A stretch of DNA of 64,000 nt, from contig NC_051119.1 in the NCBI RefSeq assembly GCF_014839805.1, positions 2,225,245-2,289,244 of the forward strand, in the 5' to 3' direction. Of this stretch, positions 23,641 through 35,148 are shown piece after piece. Position numbers and translations under genes: made by a program. The stretch comes from Manduca sexta. Its lineage: Eukaryota > Arthropoda > Insecta > Lepidoptera > Sphingidae. Every line of letters starts with the position of its first letter. Positions within the stretch are counted from its first letter, which is position 1. A model generated the notes under the pieces. The model did not search any database. It was not told where the DNA came from and worked only from the letters and a program-made list of their open reading frames with translations.

Positions 23641-24563
23641 TTTTAGTATTTGATTGTACCTTTTAGAATAATGGTTGGTCAATATGTGTCATTTTAATGG
23701 GTGACCTCATCCTTCTCTAAATAAACGAAACGAAAAAGTATGCAGGGGTGTAACTAAGGCGTATAATATTATAAACATTGATAATCATGAATATAATATG
23801 CATCTGGGGTAGACAAAGATGCTTGTTAGAATGTATATATATAAATTTGTGGCTTACGGATTGGGTAATACCTAATATCTATTTCTACTAAATACAACTG
23901 TGCAAGCATTGTATGGGTTGAAGGACATCGTAGCTTGTGTAATTTTAATTATTGGCTTTTAATTTTGACAACCTTTATTAATAATAAATAGTTAGTTTAT
24001 TAATACCTCACGCGGAATAAATTGAGAATTAAAAAATATTCCTGGACTAATAAATGAAGACGAATATATTGCCTGAATATGTTTGCAGAGTGTGAACTCT
24101 GGAAATAATTTCCAATGATTATAAATTCTAATAATGGGAAGCTACGTTATCCTCAAATGCTATACTACTTATATTTTACCTTGTTTCCTGGAATCGATTT
24201 TTACGCGACCAAAGCCGCGAGCAGTTACTAGTCACTGATCCAAAATGGTTTCTAAAGCCCTGTCGCATATTGACAATCGTAGTCCAACGCAGTACTTCGC
24301 AATTCAAAGCTTACCATTACAATAACAACTAGCAATTCATTAAGCAACAGCATCACAATGGTAACTTTTACAACCAAATTAAGCCATCGTGTGGCTCGTT
24401 TAATGACGTCATAAAAGCGATAAAGCTTTAAAGCTTCGGAGTGGGTTTTATTGCGCAGCATCCTGAATACATTATTATACTCAGAGCTTATAGCTATCGA
24501 CTTCTAAGTTATAAAGCTACGAATTGTTTTCCGGTAAGGGAAGGTATATTTTTACCTCCTTAA
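23641..24563. other. AT-rich noncoding stretch
   Basis: No gene or clear repeat is seen. 24,190-24,230 has a weak LINE-tail motif (GCGACCAAAGCCGCGAGCAG). Confidence 0.4.
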
Positions 24564-24764
24564 TCATAGACGTTATTTATCTAAGGACGGAGCATTGCAC
24601 AGCTTTGATTATCTGACAGCCAACTAGATTCAATTAGTATCTCAATTTTAGCCAATCACAACGGCAGTATGTCTACGCACTGCGAAGGCTGCCATGCCGT
24701 CAGCACTGATAAACAGACTTGTTATCACAGCAATGCTCCGTCCTTAGATAAATAACGTCTATGA
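24564..24764. mobile_element. MITE-E, copy 1
   Basis: Perfect terminal inverted repeats of about 34 bp lie at 24,564-24,597 and 24,731-24,764 (TCATAGACGTTATTTATCTA, AGGACGGAGCATTG and the inverse). There is no coding capacity. A second copy lies at 42,032-42,275 in opposite orientation. The structure fits a nonautonomous DNA transposon. Confidence 0.85.
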
Positions 24765-25822
24765 ATAAGGGGGTTAGTATATTAGAGTTGAATTATACTG
24801 TCCCACTGTTGAGCACGGGCTTATACTTCTTAGAGGCTTGTACAGGGTGGGTTTTGAGGTGAGGTAGTTAGGTACGCCGAAGGTACAAGAAAGCTTTCTA
24901 AGATTGATCATAATATTTGAAGACAGGATCTGCATTCGCAGATTTTGAAAAATGTAGCCAGTAAGAAAATGGGAATTTTATGCAAAGCTTTTTTTGATCC
25001 CAATCGATCCTGTTGTTTTTAAGGATGAAAAGGCTTTGGGACTATTAAAGGTTTAAGCACTTTTAAGGTTGCAAAATGCAAAAAACCTTCTTCATACATT
25101 GTGTAAGAAATCTAATAAAACGTGTTGCTTTTTTCATGGCGGCGAACAGTGAACTATTTATTTTATAAAAACCAATCAATTAGAAGAGACATACATTCGT
25201 TCCGAATGATGACCAATGAACCAAAATTGAATGAATTATGAACTTCGTTTCGATTATTACATCGCTCTTAAACGTAACGTTGAATTTAAACTGTATGGCG
25301 GTATACAGAGCTTCTTACCCTGTATAGCATAGTTAAAATATTATTGACCGAGATATGTGTGTGACAGTCGCCATAATTATGTCCGTACTGCACATAGCTG
25401 ACAGAAAGCGTACAAAGTTTGAAAAAAATATGATCGAATGAACATTCTTATATCTCCAAAAAATGTAAAAAACACAACTATTTAATCGAAACACAATCCA
25501 AACAAAAATGAATGCTCTCTAAATTATGAAATTCGATCCGAAAGAGCGATCCATCAAAACTCTTGACAGATGAAAAAGTTGGACCTTTGTCCTTTGAATA
25601 CAAGAATTTAGGTTTTAGGGTTCCGTATCTGGACTAACACATCGCATGGTATAGTGGTTGTGTTGTAGCTGGCGAAACGTGGGTAAAATCTCTGCTTACA
25701 ATTGAAGAAGGAAAAGGTATGATGCTATGTTTAATATAAGAAGTCATCCCTTCTGTCCACAACACTTCCCTAATATTGGTTCTTAAATTTCACACTTGAT
25801 AGAATTTCACAATAGAGAAAAA
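24765..25822. other. Noncoding stretch
   Basis: A 30-bp SINE-C scrap (TACTGTCCCACTGTTGAGCA) is at about 24,796. A tRNA-like patch is at 25,648-25,700 (GCATGGTATAGTGGTTGTG). No exon is seen. Confidence 0.4.
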
Positions 25823-26132
25823 GAGTTTATTGCTTTGAATGACGAGACGAGCTTGGCGTTTGCTTGCTACCTGATGGTAAGCGATACGACCGCCCATAAA
25901 CAGTAGAAACACGGCCAACACCTTTAATTATAAAGTATTGTTCAGTATTCCACTGCGCTCGCCACCCTGCGACATGAGATGTTAAATCTCATTATGTCCA
26001 GTAATTACACTGGCTACAATGTCCCTCAAACCGGAACAGAACAGTCACTACACATTGTTACTTGGCGGCAGAAATAGATATAGCGGTGGTTACCCTGGCG
26101 GACTCTCACATATGAGAGACCTACCACCAGTA
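25823..26132 (-). repeat. SINE-B, full-length
   Basis: This is a complete reverse copy from TTTATTGCTTTGAATGACGA to CTCACATATGAGAGACCTAC and CACCAG. Confidence 0.85.
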
Positions 26133-27042
26133 AGTATTGCGGAAGATTCTTAATTCGAGTCTCGGGGTGGGCAACGTTGTGGATTTTAATATTCAAATAA
26201 ATTTTTTAGCTCATTGTCCCTATTTAGTGTATAATAGTAGAAAGTCTGAGCGGTGCGTAATATTGTCCGACAGAACCTTCAGATTGATTGATTCCTACGT
26301 GCACTTGGCTGGTTTATTTTTTATTTTATTCAACAAACAGCAACCTGGAATGGATTGACATCACTAGGTCGTGCTGGTTTGTACAAGAACTTAGAGTATT
26401 TTCTGGGTTGGACTGGATTAGAAATGTAGTATCAAATTGAGTCATGATTTTAGGGTCAACATGGGCCCACCACAGCATGAATCTGATATTTTTTAATATA
26501 CTTAGTATCTAATAAGTACCCTATACGTTAATCTAGTATATGGAATATCTATGTCCTAAGTTTCATCCAAATCCGTTCAGCAGTTTCTTTTGTTTCAAAA
26601 ACTTTTTTTATTTTGGCTCGGCAAAGTCGTCCACTGCATCTGATGTTAAGTGAATTCATATTACAAAGAAATTATAAGATAAATTAGTTATTACACTATT
26701 GTCCAGACATCCATACATTCCACCTGCTTTGCCTTAAAAAGCTGCCATCTAATAATATGTTAAGTGATGACAAACGGGATTCGATTAATTGACCGGAACG
26801 AGTCAAAATAGCATATAATTATTGCTAATAATTAAATTTTATTGCCGACTAAAGAGCAGGTTTCGACTAGTCGTGTATGTGTTATTTATCGTCTCTCGTT
26901 GCATGGTGGCCGTGCGTCGTGGATTTCGTGGGATAAGTGATTTGCAATTTAAATGGATTTGATTTATAATGGAAACGTAAATTAAAGATCAAATTGATGA
27001 TGATAGGAAACAATGATATTAAAAAATATCTTTTATTTACAT
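26133..27042. other. Noncoding stretch
   Basis: 26,540-26,600 is a LINE-tail motif (GTTTCATCCAAATCCGTTCA). 26,760-26,960 is unique sequence of somewhat higher complexity, possibly regulatory. No gene is seen. Confidence 0.35.
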
Positions 27043-27240
27043 TAGCTTTTGTTTGCTTTACGCCCGCGTTTTCTGGGATAAAAGTCTCGCTACATATTTT
27101 CCCGGGATAGAAAGTAAACTATAACCATTCCAGGGTGTTAAACTATCTCCATACGAAATTTCCTTAAAATCCGTTCAATAGATTTTGAGAAAATCGATAA
27201 CATATAGACAGGCAGAAAAGGATACTTTGTTTTATAATAT
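27043..27240 (+). repeat. LINE-tail type repeat
   Basis: ATTAGCTTTTGTTTGC, CGCCCGCGTTTTCTGGGATA, TTTTCCCGGGATAGAAAGTA and CTTTGTTTTATAATATGTAT are shared in order with 32,365-32,575. Confidence 0.65.
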
Positions 27241-27694
27241 GTATAAAAGTTTTGTAATAATATCTTATTAATGTTATAATTATTGGGTATATGTTTGGAA
27301 ATACGGATTTTTGTTTGGAGTAATTGAACGTTAAGGGATATAAATAAAATTTGACCACGATAGAGGCTATTCTCTCAAACAAAACCGGTATTGTGGGGCT
27401 TTGGATGAAGAAGAGATCTTTAAAGTATCTTAGTAGTATAATATTTAATATAGTGGAAACAAAACATGCTATCACAATTACGACGACGGTCAATAGCCCA
27501 AAACCTTACCTATTCAGATCACGTATCTCCTGTAAACTAACTTCCCAAACAAATCTTTACCTTAGTCATAACATTTTATATTTAGTATAATTATTTAGTA
27601 AGTGAGTTATAGTTTGTTAACATAGTTAGGACTGCAATCTAGAATAAAACCTAATTCACATGTATTTTAAACTATATTGATTGTAATCTGTTTT

Positions 27695-28000
27695 ACTGGT
27701 GGTAGGTCTCTCATATGCGAGAGACCGCCTGCGTAGATACCACCGCAATGTCTATTTCTACCGCCAAGCAGCAGTGATAGTCACTGTTGTGTTCTGAATT
27801 GAAGGATATTGTAGCCAATGTACCTACTGGACATAATAAGACTTAACATCTCATGTCTCAGGATGACGAGCGCAGTGGAATACCATACAATTCTTTATAA
27901 TTCAAGGTGTTGGATGGTGTATCTGCTATTTATGGGCGGTTGTATCGCTTACCATCAGGCGAACGGCAAGCTCGTCTCGTCATTCAAAGCAATAAATAAA
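27695..28000 (+). repeat. SINE-B, full-length, with shared 3' flank
   Basis: This copy is complete from TACTGGTGGTAGGTCTCTCA to CATTCAAAGCAATAAATAAA. The 157 bp after its tail match those after the copy at 30,827, but the 5' flanks do not match. Confidence 0.9.
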
Positions 28001-28157
28001 AACCGACTATGCCCCAATCTATGTTTGTAGTATTTGAACAATGTAATATGCAGGTATCGACATCAGAAGGGCTTACATGTAACTCATGGGGTGACGAATT
28101 ACAATGGGGGTTTTTGATCGCCGTTACGGTTAATATTGTTTGATTCATAAGGTAAAA
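28001..28157 (+). repeat. Segment shared with 31,127-31,283, followed by a second SINE-B tail
   Basis: The two 157-bp segments differ at only about a dozen positions. They share AACCGACTATGCCCCAATCT at the start and TTTTTGATCGCCGTTACGGT further on, and both end at GGTAAAA. Here the segment is followed at 28,158-28,196 by another SINE-B tail (GCTCGTCTCGTCATTAAAAG, CAATAAAAAAAA). Confidence 0.85.
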
Positions 28158-28229
28158 CGGCATGCTCGTCTCGTCATTAAAAGCAATAAAAAAAAATGTT
28201 GGCCAAATAAATAAATATCCACTGTCTCC

Positions 28230-28320
28230 CTGCCTTATGGCTATTCTAGTGACTGCGTGGCGCGCAGTGTCGTCCGTTGTAATAAATCAGCGCGCCCCGG
28301 GCCGATGTCGTCACTTGTTC
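28230..28320. promoter_or_regulatory. Candidate GC-rich regulatory island
   Basis: This short unique block has GCGTGGCGCGCAGTG and CAGCGCGCCCCGGGCCGATG in otherwise AT-rich DNA. No repeat partner or coding signal is seen. The assignment rests on composition only. Confidence 0.2.
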
Positions 28321-28499
28321 TACAAAATTATGTGAATATCAATCTCATAAGCTATAATGTATTGAGAGGCTTGGGTAGAGTTCAATTGCTATTTGATGCA
28401 ATGTCTATGACGGGGCTTAAGATTCTGAATGAGTAAAGAACCCTTCAAAAAAACCAGAGAGGAAACAATGTGGTTTTGAGACAAAAAATAGTTTGTGAG

Positions 28500-28900
28500 T
28501 TTTGCTAGTGGTAGGATTTATTTTATGTTTACAATGTTTATGACAAATTCAAATGTTTTTACAAAATTAATAGCTAAATTAAAAAACAATAATAATATTT
28601 GAATGGACAGTAGCATATATGCGAATTAGACAATCGAATATTAGTAACATTGTAATTAAAATTGTAACAAGTGCATTCGCCCAGATAGCGACCACCGTAC
28701 ACAAGGTGTTAAAACACGCCATAGTAGCCCATGTGTGTCGCTTTCCGGGATCAACCATATATCCGATTCCAACAGGCCGGCATAATTGTATCGACTGCTG
28801 AGGAGTAATCATCTCTTGTCAGTGTATATTCTACTGGACCCCACTACATTTATCATGATGGTGCCGTTGGGTCACTGTGCCGTAGCAGTATACAAAAAAG
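28500..28900 (+). repeat. SINE-A carrying an AT-rich insertion
   Basis: The head (TTGCTAGTGGTAGGATTTAT) and body (CGCCCAGATAGCGACCACCG onward) are separated by about 145 bp of AT-rich sequence (28,530-28,675) absent from the other copies. The end is the TTTATCATGATGGTGCCGTT variant. Confidence 0.75.
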
Positions 28901-29084
28901 TTTATTCGAAACAAAATGAAAGTAACAATGATTAGTTGTTAAAGTGCTTAAATAAATATAGTAATCTCTTAAGAATTTGTATGAGTTTTGGATTATATAT
29001 AGATCATGTCCTGGCCTACCGTATGAGTTAATTTTTACTTTAGAAAAGGACTACAATCCAGGCAAAGCCGGGCGCAGAAGTTGT

Positions 29085-29236
29085 ACAATGACGCCTAACA
29101 AAGTCCGTCGCCCACAATTCGGCAAAAAGCCACTAAATCAATTTGCAGTGCGAGCGATAAACGTATAATTTTCGTTCGTAAATTGATATTTATGAGCAAT
29201 TGGAAATTATACGTTTCTCAACGTAAATACGCTGAT
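29085..29236. promoter_or_regulatory. Candidate conserved noncoding element
   Basis: Unique sequence lies just upstream of the Penelope-like remnant. It has homeodomain-like TAATTT, Abd-B-like TTTATGAG and CGATAAAC patches. There is no repeat partner in the window. The assignment is weak. Confidence 0.2.
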
Positions 29237-29600
29237 ATATGGAGATAATTTTGATTGTTCACGCCTTCCCTGGAAGGGGTAAGCATAAGCAAGAAATAGA
29301 ACATATAGCTGACGTGAAGCACCGACGCTTTACGAAGTCTGCAGTCGCTGAACACTCTGCAGGAGGCTCCAATCATTATCTCCGACTAGACAAGCCACAA
29401 ATCCTTGCCAAAGATCACCGGTTCCTGCCTAGGATGATCCACGAGCCTATTGAAATAATAAAAAAATCCGAATTTCAATAGAGAAGATGGTTTGAGGCTT
29501 GCACAAGCCTGAGATCCAGTTCTACATTTAATTAAATCGGAACACAAAAGATTGGCTGCCAGACTTCAAGACACTGTGAGCTCATTTTGCGTAGATCGGA
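29237..29600 (+). pseudogene. Penelope-like element, C-terminal endonuclease fragment
   Basis: The plus-strand frame reads RFTKSAVAEHSAGGSNH, then KPQILAKDHRFLPRMIHEP and IEIIKKSEF, after which NREDGLRLAQA continues one frame over. This order (SAVAEH, a D.T/KP.IL segment, R...E.IEI.K, N.EDG..L) is the end of the GIY-YIG endonuclease part of Penelope-like retroelements. The element lacks its reverse transcriptase here, has a frameshift near 29,478 and a stop after LAQA, and is dead. Confidence 0.65.
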
Positions 29601-29659
29601 CCACAAACAAATAAAAAAAAAGTTGTATAATTGTAAAATGTAGGTAGATATTGTAACTT

Positions 29660-29860
29660 TGACTTTACGGATGAACAACACCTCAGTCCCCCCGTGACCA
29701 TGAAGGCTGCAAAGTCTCCGAAACGTCGAGAAAATACTATAATAAAATAAAAACAGCGATATAATTTATTTTAATGATTTCTTATGTTTACGCGAATGTT
29801 AGACATAGGAATAAAACTATTTTTACGAATTTTGTCGCGGTTTTTACATTATAATGCCTA
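29660..29860 (+). repeat. Penelope-like 3' terminal region
   Basis: It follows the coding remnant directly. It contains the block CACCTCAGTCCCCCCGTGAC, the hairpin at 29,702-29,719 (GAAGGCTGCAAAGTCTCC) with GAAACGTC after it, and the AATGTTAGACAT and GTCGCGGTTTTTAC motifs shared with 3.3, 18.9 and 21.8 kb. This neighbourhood identifies those scattered fragments. Confidence 0.65.
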
Positions 29861-30602
29861 TAAAGGTTCCTTTTGAGTAACAGAACCCTAAAAATACATA
29901 AACTGATTATACTTCATTGTAGATCTGGCATTATGCATACAAATTGGAACATTTATTACACAGGTTAGTTTAAACACAATCTATAATAAGTACGTGGTGT
30001 TACGATGCGCACTTTTCGCGCGTATAACACATTTTTTCCATAAAATTTATATGTTAGGTTATACCGTTTATGGCTGTTGTTACTGCAAATCGCGGGAAGG
30101 CTTGTTTTATCATCGCCAACTTAGTACCTCCGAAGGGTTTATGTATTGCCGTTTGCTCGCGACTCTGCCCGATGCTGGATTCAAAAGCATTTAGCGCTCA
30201 GAGAAGGTAGTAGGAACCTTTGTATTATTTATACATATTTTTAATGGTAATAATTTTGGAGAATATATCGCTTAATTTTTTATTTTTATCTTATAATTGG
30301 ATAAAGTAGTGAATAGCTAAAATTACATTTATTCCTTAGGTGTAGAGTAAGTTTTTTTTTATAAGATATTCCCTAAATAATATGTATTAAAATATCATTT
30401 TTTGTAATTATGGGATTATTTAATCAGATCTCTTAAAAAACGCTGAAGTTTAGCATCGCTTAAGTGTTTGAGGGACTTCTGTAGCGAAAGAGGCTTTACA
30501 CGCGAGCCAAACCGAGAGAAACACAGTTATTTATATAATTTATCGATATTATAATTGGAGCTCGGCAAAATGGAATCACAGCACTTGATATTAAAGTGAA
30601 GC

Positions 30603-30826
30603 CTAAAGAAAGTGCCAACTGGCAAAAGATACAAGCATCTCTGGACGGTCGACACAGTCACGGCAGTATAATTGCTGCTTCACGCTCCGCTTGAAGGACC
30701 CTAAGTTATAGGAAGGAGGGAACACGTGTGTTTGCAAACCATTCCACAGACTGATGGTGCGGCATAGATATGTTTCTGTCATATAATGAGACTGAAGTAT
30801 AAAAATACCGAAAGCTCTACAATTAG
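30603..30826 (-). pseudogene. Non-LTR retrotransposon, C-terminal ORF2 fragment
   Basis: The minus-strand translation contains RTISLWNGLQTHVFPPSY followed by NLGSFKRSVKQQL. This is the LWN.LP..VFP.SYN...FK..V..HL ending typical of Jockey/CR1-type reverse transcriptase ORFs. Only about 75 residues remain, cut by the SINE-B at 30,827. Confidence 0.65.
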
Positions 30827-31126
30827 TGGTAGATACCTCATATGTGAGAGTCCGTCTGGGTAGGTACCACCGCAATGTCTATTTTTGCCGCCAATCAACA
30901 GTGTGTAGTCTTTATTGAGTTCCGGTTTGAAGGACATTGTAGCCAGTGTAGCTACTGGACATAATGAGTCTTAGCATCCCATGTCTCAGGATGGCGAACG
31001 CAGTGGAATACCAAACAATACTTAGTAATTCAAGGTGTTGGATGGTGTTTCTACTGTTTATGGGCGGTCGTATCGCTTACCATCAGATGAACGGCAAGCT
31101 CGTCTCGTTATTCAAAGCAATAAAAA
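30827..31126 (+). repeat. SINE-B, full-length, with shared 3' flank
   Basis: This copy is complete from TAGTGGTAGATACCTCATAT to ATTCAAAGCAATAAAAAAA. It inserted into or next to a LINE fragment. Confidence 0.9.
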
Positions 31127-31283
31127 AACCGACTATGCCCCAATCTACGTTTTTAAAATTTCAACAATGTAATATGCAGGTATCGACATCAGAAGGGCTT
31201 ACATATGACTCATAGGGTGACGAATTACAATGGGGGTTTTTGATCGCCGTTACGGTTAATATCGTTTGATTCTTGCGGTAAAA
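31127..31283 (+). repeat. Segment shared with 28,001-28,157
   Basis: It has the same 157-bp length and the same end point (GGTAAAA) as the other copy. Beyond it the two loci differ completely. See the finding on 3' transduction. Confidence 0.85.
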
Positions 31284-32034
31284 TTGGCTGGTTTTATTTG
31301 AAACAATATTGTGTAATGGTTTTGGGAACGAAGTTGTTTAACGCGGGCAGTTTCTTGATTCAGAACATGTAACGTCACGTTAGACTATAATGTGTTCGTA
31401 AATAATCAAATGATTATGTATATATTTATTATCGATATACATATATGTACTACGTGCTAGATTTGGCGTTCTGAACATTCGCAGTATTCAATTGAATTGA
31501 ACTGAAATCCATACCGACTTTATACGGTCAATATTGGCAGATTGTGGCTGTAAAATCTCTTATTATTACACGAATAAAGTTTCTAAGTTAGTTATATAAA
31601 TTTTCTTGTAATGTAATATTTTCAATCAAGTTATAATTAAAAATGAATTGGCAATGCTTTATTAATAAGTTATTTTAATTAACAGAAATATAAAATATTT
31701 TAAGAGAAAAGGCATTGTTATACATTGACCGAGATTTTTAGGTAATTAAAAGAAATTTCAAACAAAAATAACTTTTAACTATACAGTCAGTCTTTATGAA
31801 CCGCATATAAAAACACATGTATTAAACACTGTACATGCAAAAATAGTTTGTGTATCAATATAGTTCTTAATGGACGGCAAATGTTTTATAATATAGACAA
31901 AATTGAAGTAAACAAACTTCCTGCGATAACAATAATTAGGCTAATCCAAAAGTGACACAGAACATGACACTATAGCTTCACGATTTCAACTCTTAAAGAG
32001 TAAGCAGATTCCCTAATCCTTCGTAACGGTTATA
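31284..32034. other. AT-rich noncoding stretch with repeat Q copy 2
   Basis: 31,400-31,520 matches the inverse of 20,480-20,620 (AGATTTGGCGTTCTGAACAT against the GTTCGGAACGCCAGGTCT pattern). The rest has no exon or recognisable element. Confidence 0.45.
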
Positions 32035-32235
32035 CAATCATCAGCCCATTGCAGTCAATTGCTGGACATAGACCTCTCCCAAGGTACGCCATAGAGCCCG
32101 GTCTGCTGCTTTATGCATCCAGTCGCTGCCCTTTTGTGTAAGTCTTCCCGCCGCGCCATCTAACCAGAGGGCGTCCCACGCTACGTTTGCGAAGACGCAG
32201 TTTTCACTCCAGAACTCGCTTACTTACATGGTTAT
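32035..32235. repeat. Dispersed repeat P, copy 2
   Basis: It reads ATCATCAGCCCATTGCAGTC, GCTGGACATAGACCTCTCCC, CATCCAGTCGCTGCCC and AACCAGAGGGCGTCCCACGC. This is a pattern very common in lepidopteran genomes, usually as part of a LINE 3' region on the opposite strand. Confidence 0.65.
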
Positions 32236-32364
32236 ACAATATACATGTCCAATGATTATAAAGCCACGCAAGCCATATAATTACCACTGTAACTCATGGT
32301 GAGGGCAGTACCGTCCAGATGCTGTCGACGCGTTCAAAACATACCAACTATTCAACTTTATATA

Positions 32365-32575
32365 TTAGTATAGATTGCTCGCGGCTTTACCCGCGTGAAG
32401 GAGTTTTTTGGGGTAAAAGTACCGCTGTATATTTTCCCGGGATAGAATACCCTATAACCTTCCCAGGGTTTTAAAATATCTCCATACCAAATTTTATAAA
32501 AATCCGTTTAGTAGATTTTGAGAAAATCAGACACATAGAAGAGGGGACTTTGTTTTATAATATGTATAGATTATC
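32365..32575 (+). repeat. LINE-tail type repeat
   Basis: It matches 27,043-27,240 in order: GCTCGCGGCTTTACCCGCGT, TTTTCCCGGGATAGAATACC, CTCCATACCAAATTTTATAA and GACTTTGTTTTATAATATGT. Confidence 0.65.
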
Positions 32576-33236
32576 AAATAAATTTAACTAGAGGTTAGTT
32601 TAGGACTCTTTCATTGTATTATACAAATAACGGTTAAAAGCATAAAACTTTAAGACTTCTTTTTTAATTTTAATGTTGAATAGCTATAGAGCGCGCCTCA
32701 TCCGGGCTTTCTGAACAACGCACTAACGTTTATAGTTTTCGCAACTATGTGTGAAAAATTCCATGCTAATTCAATTTAATTTGAAGCATTTTGAACTCTA
32801 TGTAAAGGAGGTAGAGTCGATGATATTAAAACGATTTCATTTCAGTTTAAACTGGTTGTAAAAAAGTTGAAATGTTGCATGCAGATTGCATGATGGGGTA
32901 TTCTTTAAAATGTCTAGATAATTTTTCTGTAGTAGCCACTCGTATTGGTCTCTACAGCTATCAAAGGTAGTATCTCAGAACAGCCTCCAACAGTTGACGC
33001 TAATTAAAACATCTACAATAGACGTAACAGGCTAATGAACAGCACACTTCTGCAGCAAAACAATTTAGGTCCTAGTTATGATAAAAAAAACTTAATTGTT
33101 TAATGTAATTTGTGCCCAATGTCATAAAAGAACAGACAATGCGCTCAATATAAATCTGTTTACTACTTGTAAGCTACAGGCGTAATGTTATAATTTTTAC
33201 TAATTATAAATATGAAAGTATGTTTGCATGTTTGTT
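32576..33236. other. Noncoding stretch
   Basis: No repeat or gene is recognised. 32,960-33,080 is unique sequence of moderate complexity. Confidence 0.35.
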
Positions 33237-33345
33237 GTGTGAACTTTTTTTATTTCTTTGAGTGACGAGACGAGCTTGCCGTTCGCCTGATGGTACGCGA
33301 TACGACCGCCCATAAACAGCAGAAACACACTGGCTACAATGAACT
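33237..33345 (-). repeat. SINE-B with internal deletion
   Basis: The tail part (GAGACGAGCTTGCCGTTCGC, ACGACCGCCCATAAACAG) is joined at CAGAAACACACTGGCTACAA to a far-internal block. About 80 bp of the middle are missing, and the 5' head is absent. Confidence 0.7.
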
Positions 33346-33741
33346 GAAATGAATATTTATAGTTAATCGGTTGGCAAGTGACAGGTTGTTTTTTATCCCT
33401 GATAAAGCATTTCACTCGAGTCGAGTCGAAAGCAAAAGTTAAAAACAAAAAATCATAACAATATATTTAAACAATCTAATGAGTCCGTGTTTAAGTTTAT
33501 TATCGTATCTACATTCGTAATGCTTCCTGTTTGTTTGAACGTATTTGTTTATTTTTTAAAACAATTGTTTAATTTAATAGGCCGGCGTGATAATCCGGTA
33601 GTGTAGTTTATCTATGAAGTGACTAGGTCATGGCTTAAAGTTTAAGATTGGATATCAAAGCGATTTTCTATGTCCCCTTCAGGAATATATATATGCGCAA
33701 ACTTACTTGTATTACTAACATAGCTGGCGAAATGTACCTAT

Positions 33742-33893
33742 AAAGCCTCATTATGTCCAGTAGTTACACTGGCTACAATGTCCTTCAAACCGGAACACAA
33801 GTGTCTACACACTACTACTTTGCGGCCGTAATAGATATTGCGGTGGTACCTACACAGGCGGACTCTCACATATGAGAGGCCTACCACCGGTAA
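33742..33893 (-). repeat. SINE-B, 5' half only
   Basis: Only the promoter-proximal half is present, from the CTCATTATGTCCAGTAGTTA block to CATATGAGAGGCCTACCACC. A copy without its 3' tail must be a broken one. It may be the missing 5' part of the copy 400 bp upstream. Confidence 0.75.
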
Positions 33894-34129
33894 AAATAAA
33901 GAGGTTTATTATGCAAGCCCCTTTTATTCGTATTTACCATTCACTTTAAATGCCAAGAGGTCGAAGTATTCCGCATTCTAAAACATAAAACAGCTGAATT
34001 TATAGTCTGACTGTAGCATAGACATAAACCAGCGTAACTTAATCCACTTATAATTATTAAACAGGGATATTGTGTCGAACCAGTAGAACTAAGATGTTGC
34101 AAGCTTATGTGTAAAAAATATGATTTGAT

Positions 34130-34270
34130 GATTTCTTTTGATGATCAGCCACGCAGGAGATATTATAGTGCACAAGTGTGTTCAATACAGGTGAACTCTC
34201 TGTTCCTTCACTCTCATTGTCCGGTGAGACGACAATCCGACATGATCGGAGAGATCAGGCGCAGGTCAAA
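34130..34270 (-). repeat. Dispersed repeat L, copy 1
   Basis: The reverse complement matches 56,573-56,690 across GCGCCTGATCTCT, ATGTCGGATTG and GTCTCACCGGA. The class is unknown. Confidence 0.65.
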
Positions 34271-34767
34271 GTCAAACCAACATTTTAGTACTTTTCTTTC
34301 GAACCAGTAAATTTCGTGGACCCCCGTTTTCGAATTTTTGACCCCCATTTATTGGTGACGCGAACGTAGACCGCTGTTAAGTCTTCCGTGGACTGTGGCT
34401 GTTAAGTCTGTTGATCTGGACCACTTTAAGAATGAATGGTGTAGATAAAGAAAAAAACGAATTTAATGTGTAGAAGTTTTAAATTTGTTCAGTTACTTTC
34501 ATTGCTGACTATACATCTAAAAAGATTTCGTATTTAAGCTACCTTCAAAAAACTAAAAGTCGGCATATCTCCTTTTCAAGTAGTTGCAATTTTGCGTAGT
34601 TTTAAAACCAACCGCCAACTTGACGTCAACTCTTTGAATGTATCAATTTAGGTCTTAGGAAACTCACAAACACTATGCCCTATCTGGAAATTCTAGATCT
34701 TGTTGCCAACAATCATTAGACCAATAGATTGATATTACTTATTTAGACTAAAATATTATTACAATAT

Positions 34768-35148
34768 TATACAATGTAATTTTGACATTACGTTAATAAA
34801 TGAAATTTAATAGTTCCTCTTCTCGAGTTTATTGTAAGTTATTATGACCATACATGTAAAATAAAAAATGTATTGAAACAAAATAATATTAATAAAAAGT
34901 AATTTTAATTTTACACGCCCTAAGGCTACTAATACTATGAAAAAATAATTGTTGTAACGGAAACATACTTTCTGTCGGAAATACACAAATCAAATTCGCA
35001 CTAAACTACAAATTTATCAAAATACTATAACCGTGAAAAATTGTCAAAGATACTTGTTATTCATGGAAGATTTTTGGCACAATGTTAGCAGAGGTAAAGA
35101 CGAATAAGTAGTTTGGTTTAGTAACGCAATGTCAAAATGACCCGTATA
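34768..35148. mobile_element. MITE-K, copy 2
   Basis: The left end (TTTTGACATTACGTTAATAA) and right end (TTTAGTAACGCAATGTCAAA) are inverted versions of each other, as in the copy at 44,750-45,141. The body is AT-rich with no coding part. Confidence 0.6.
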
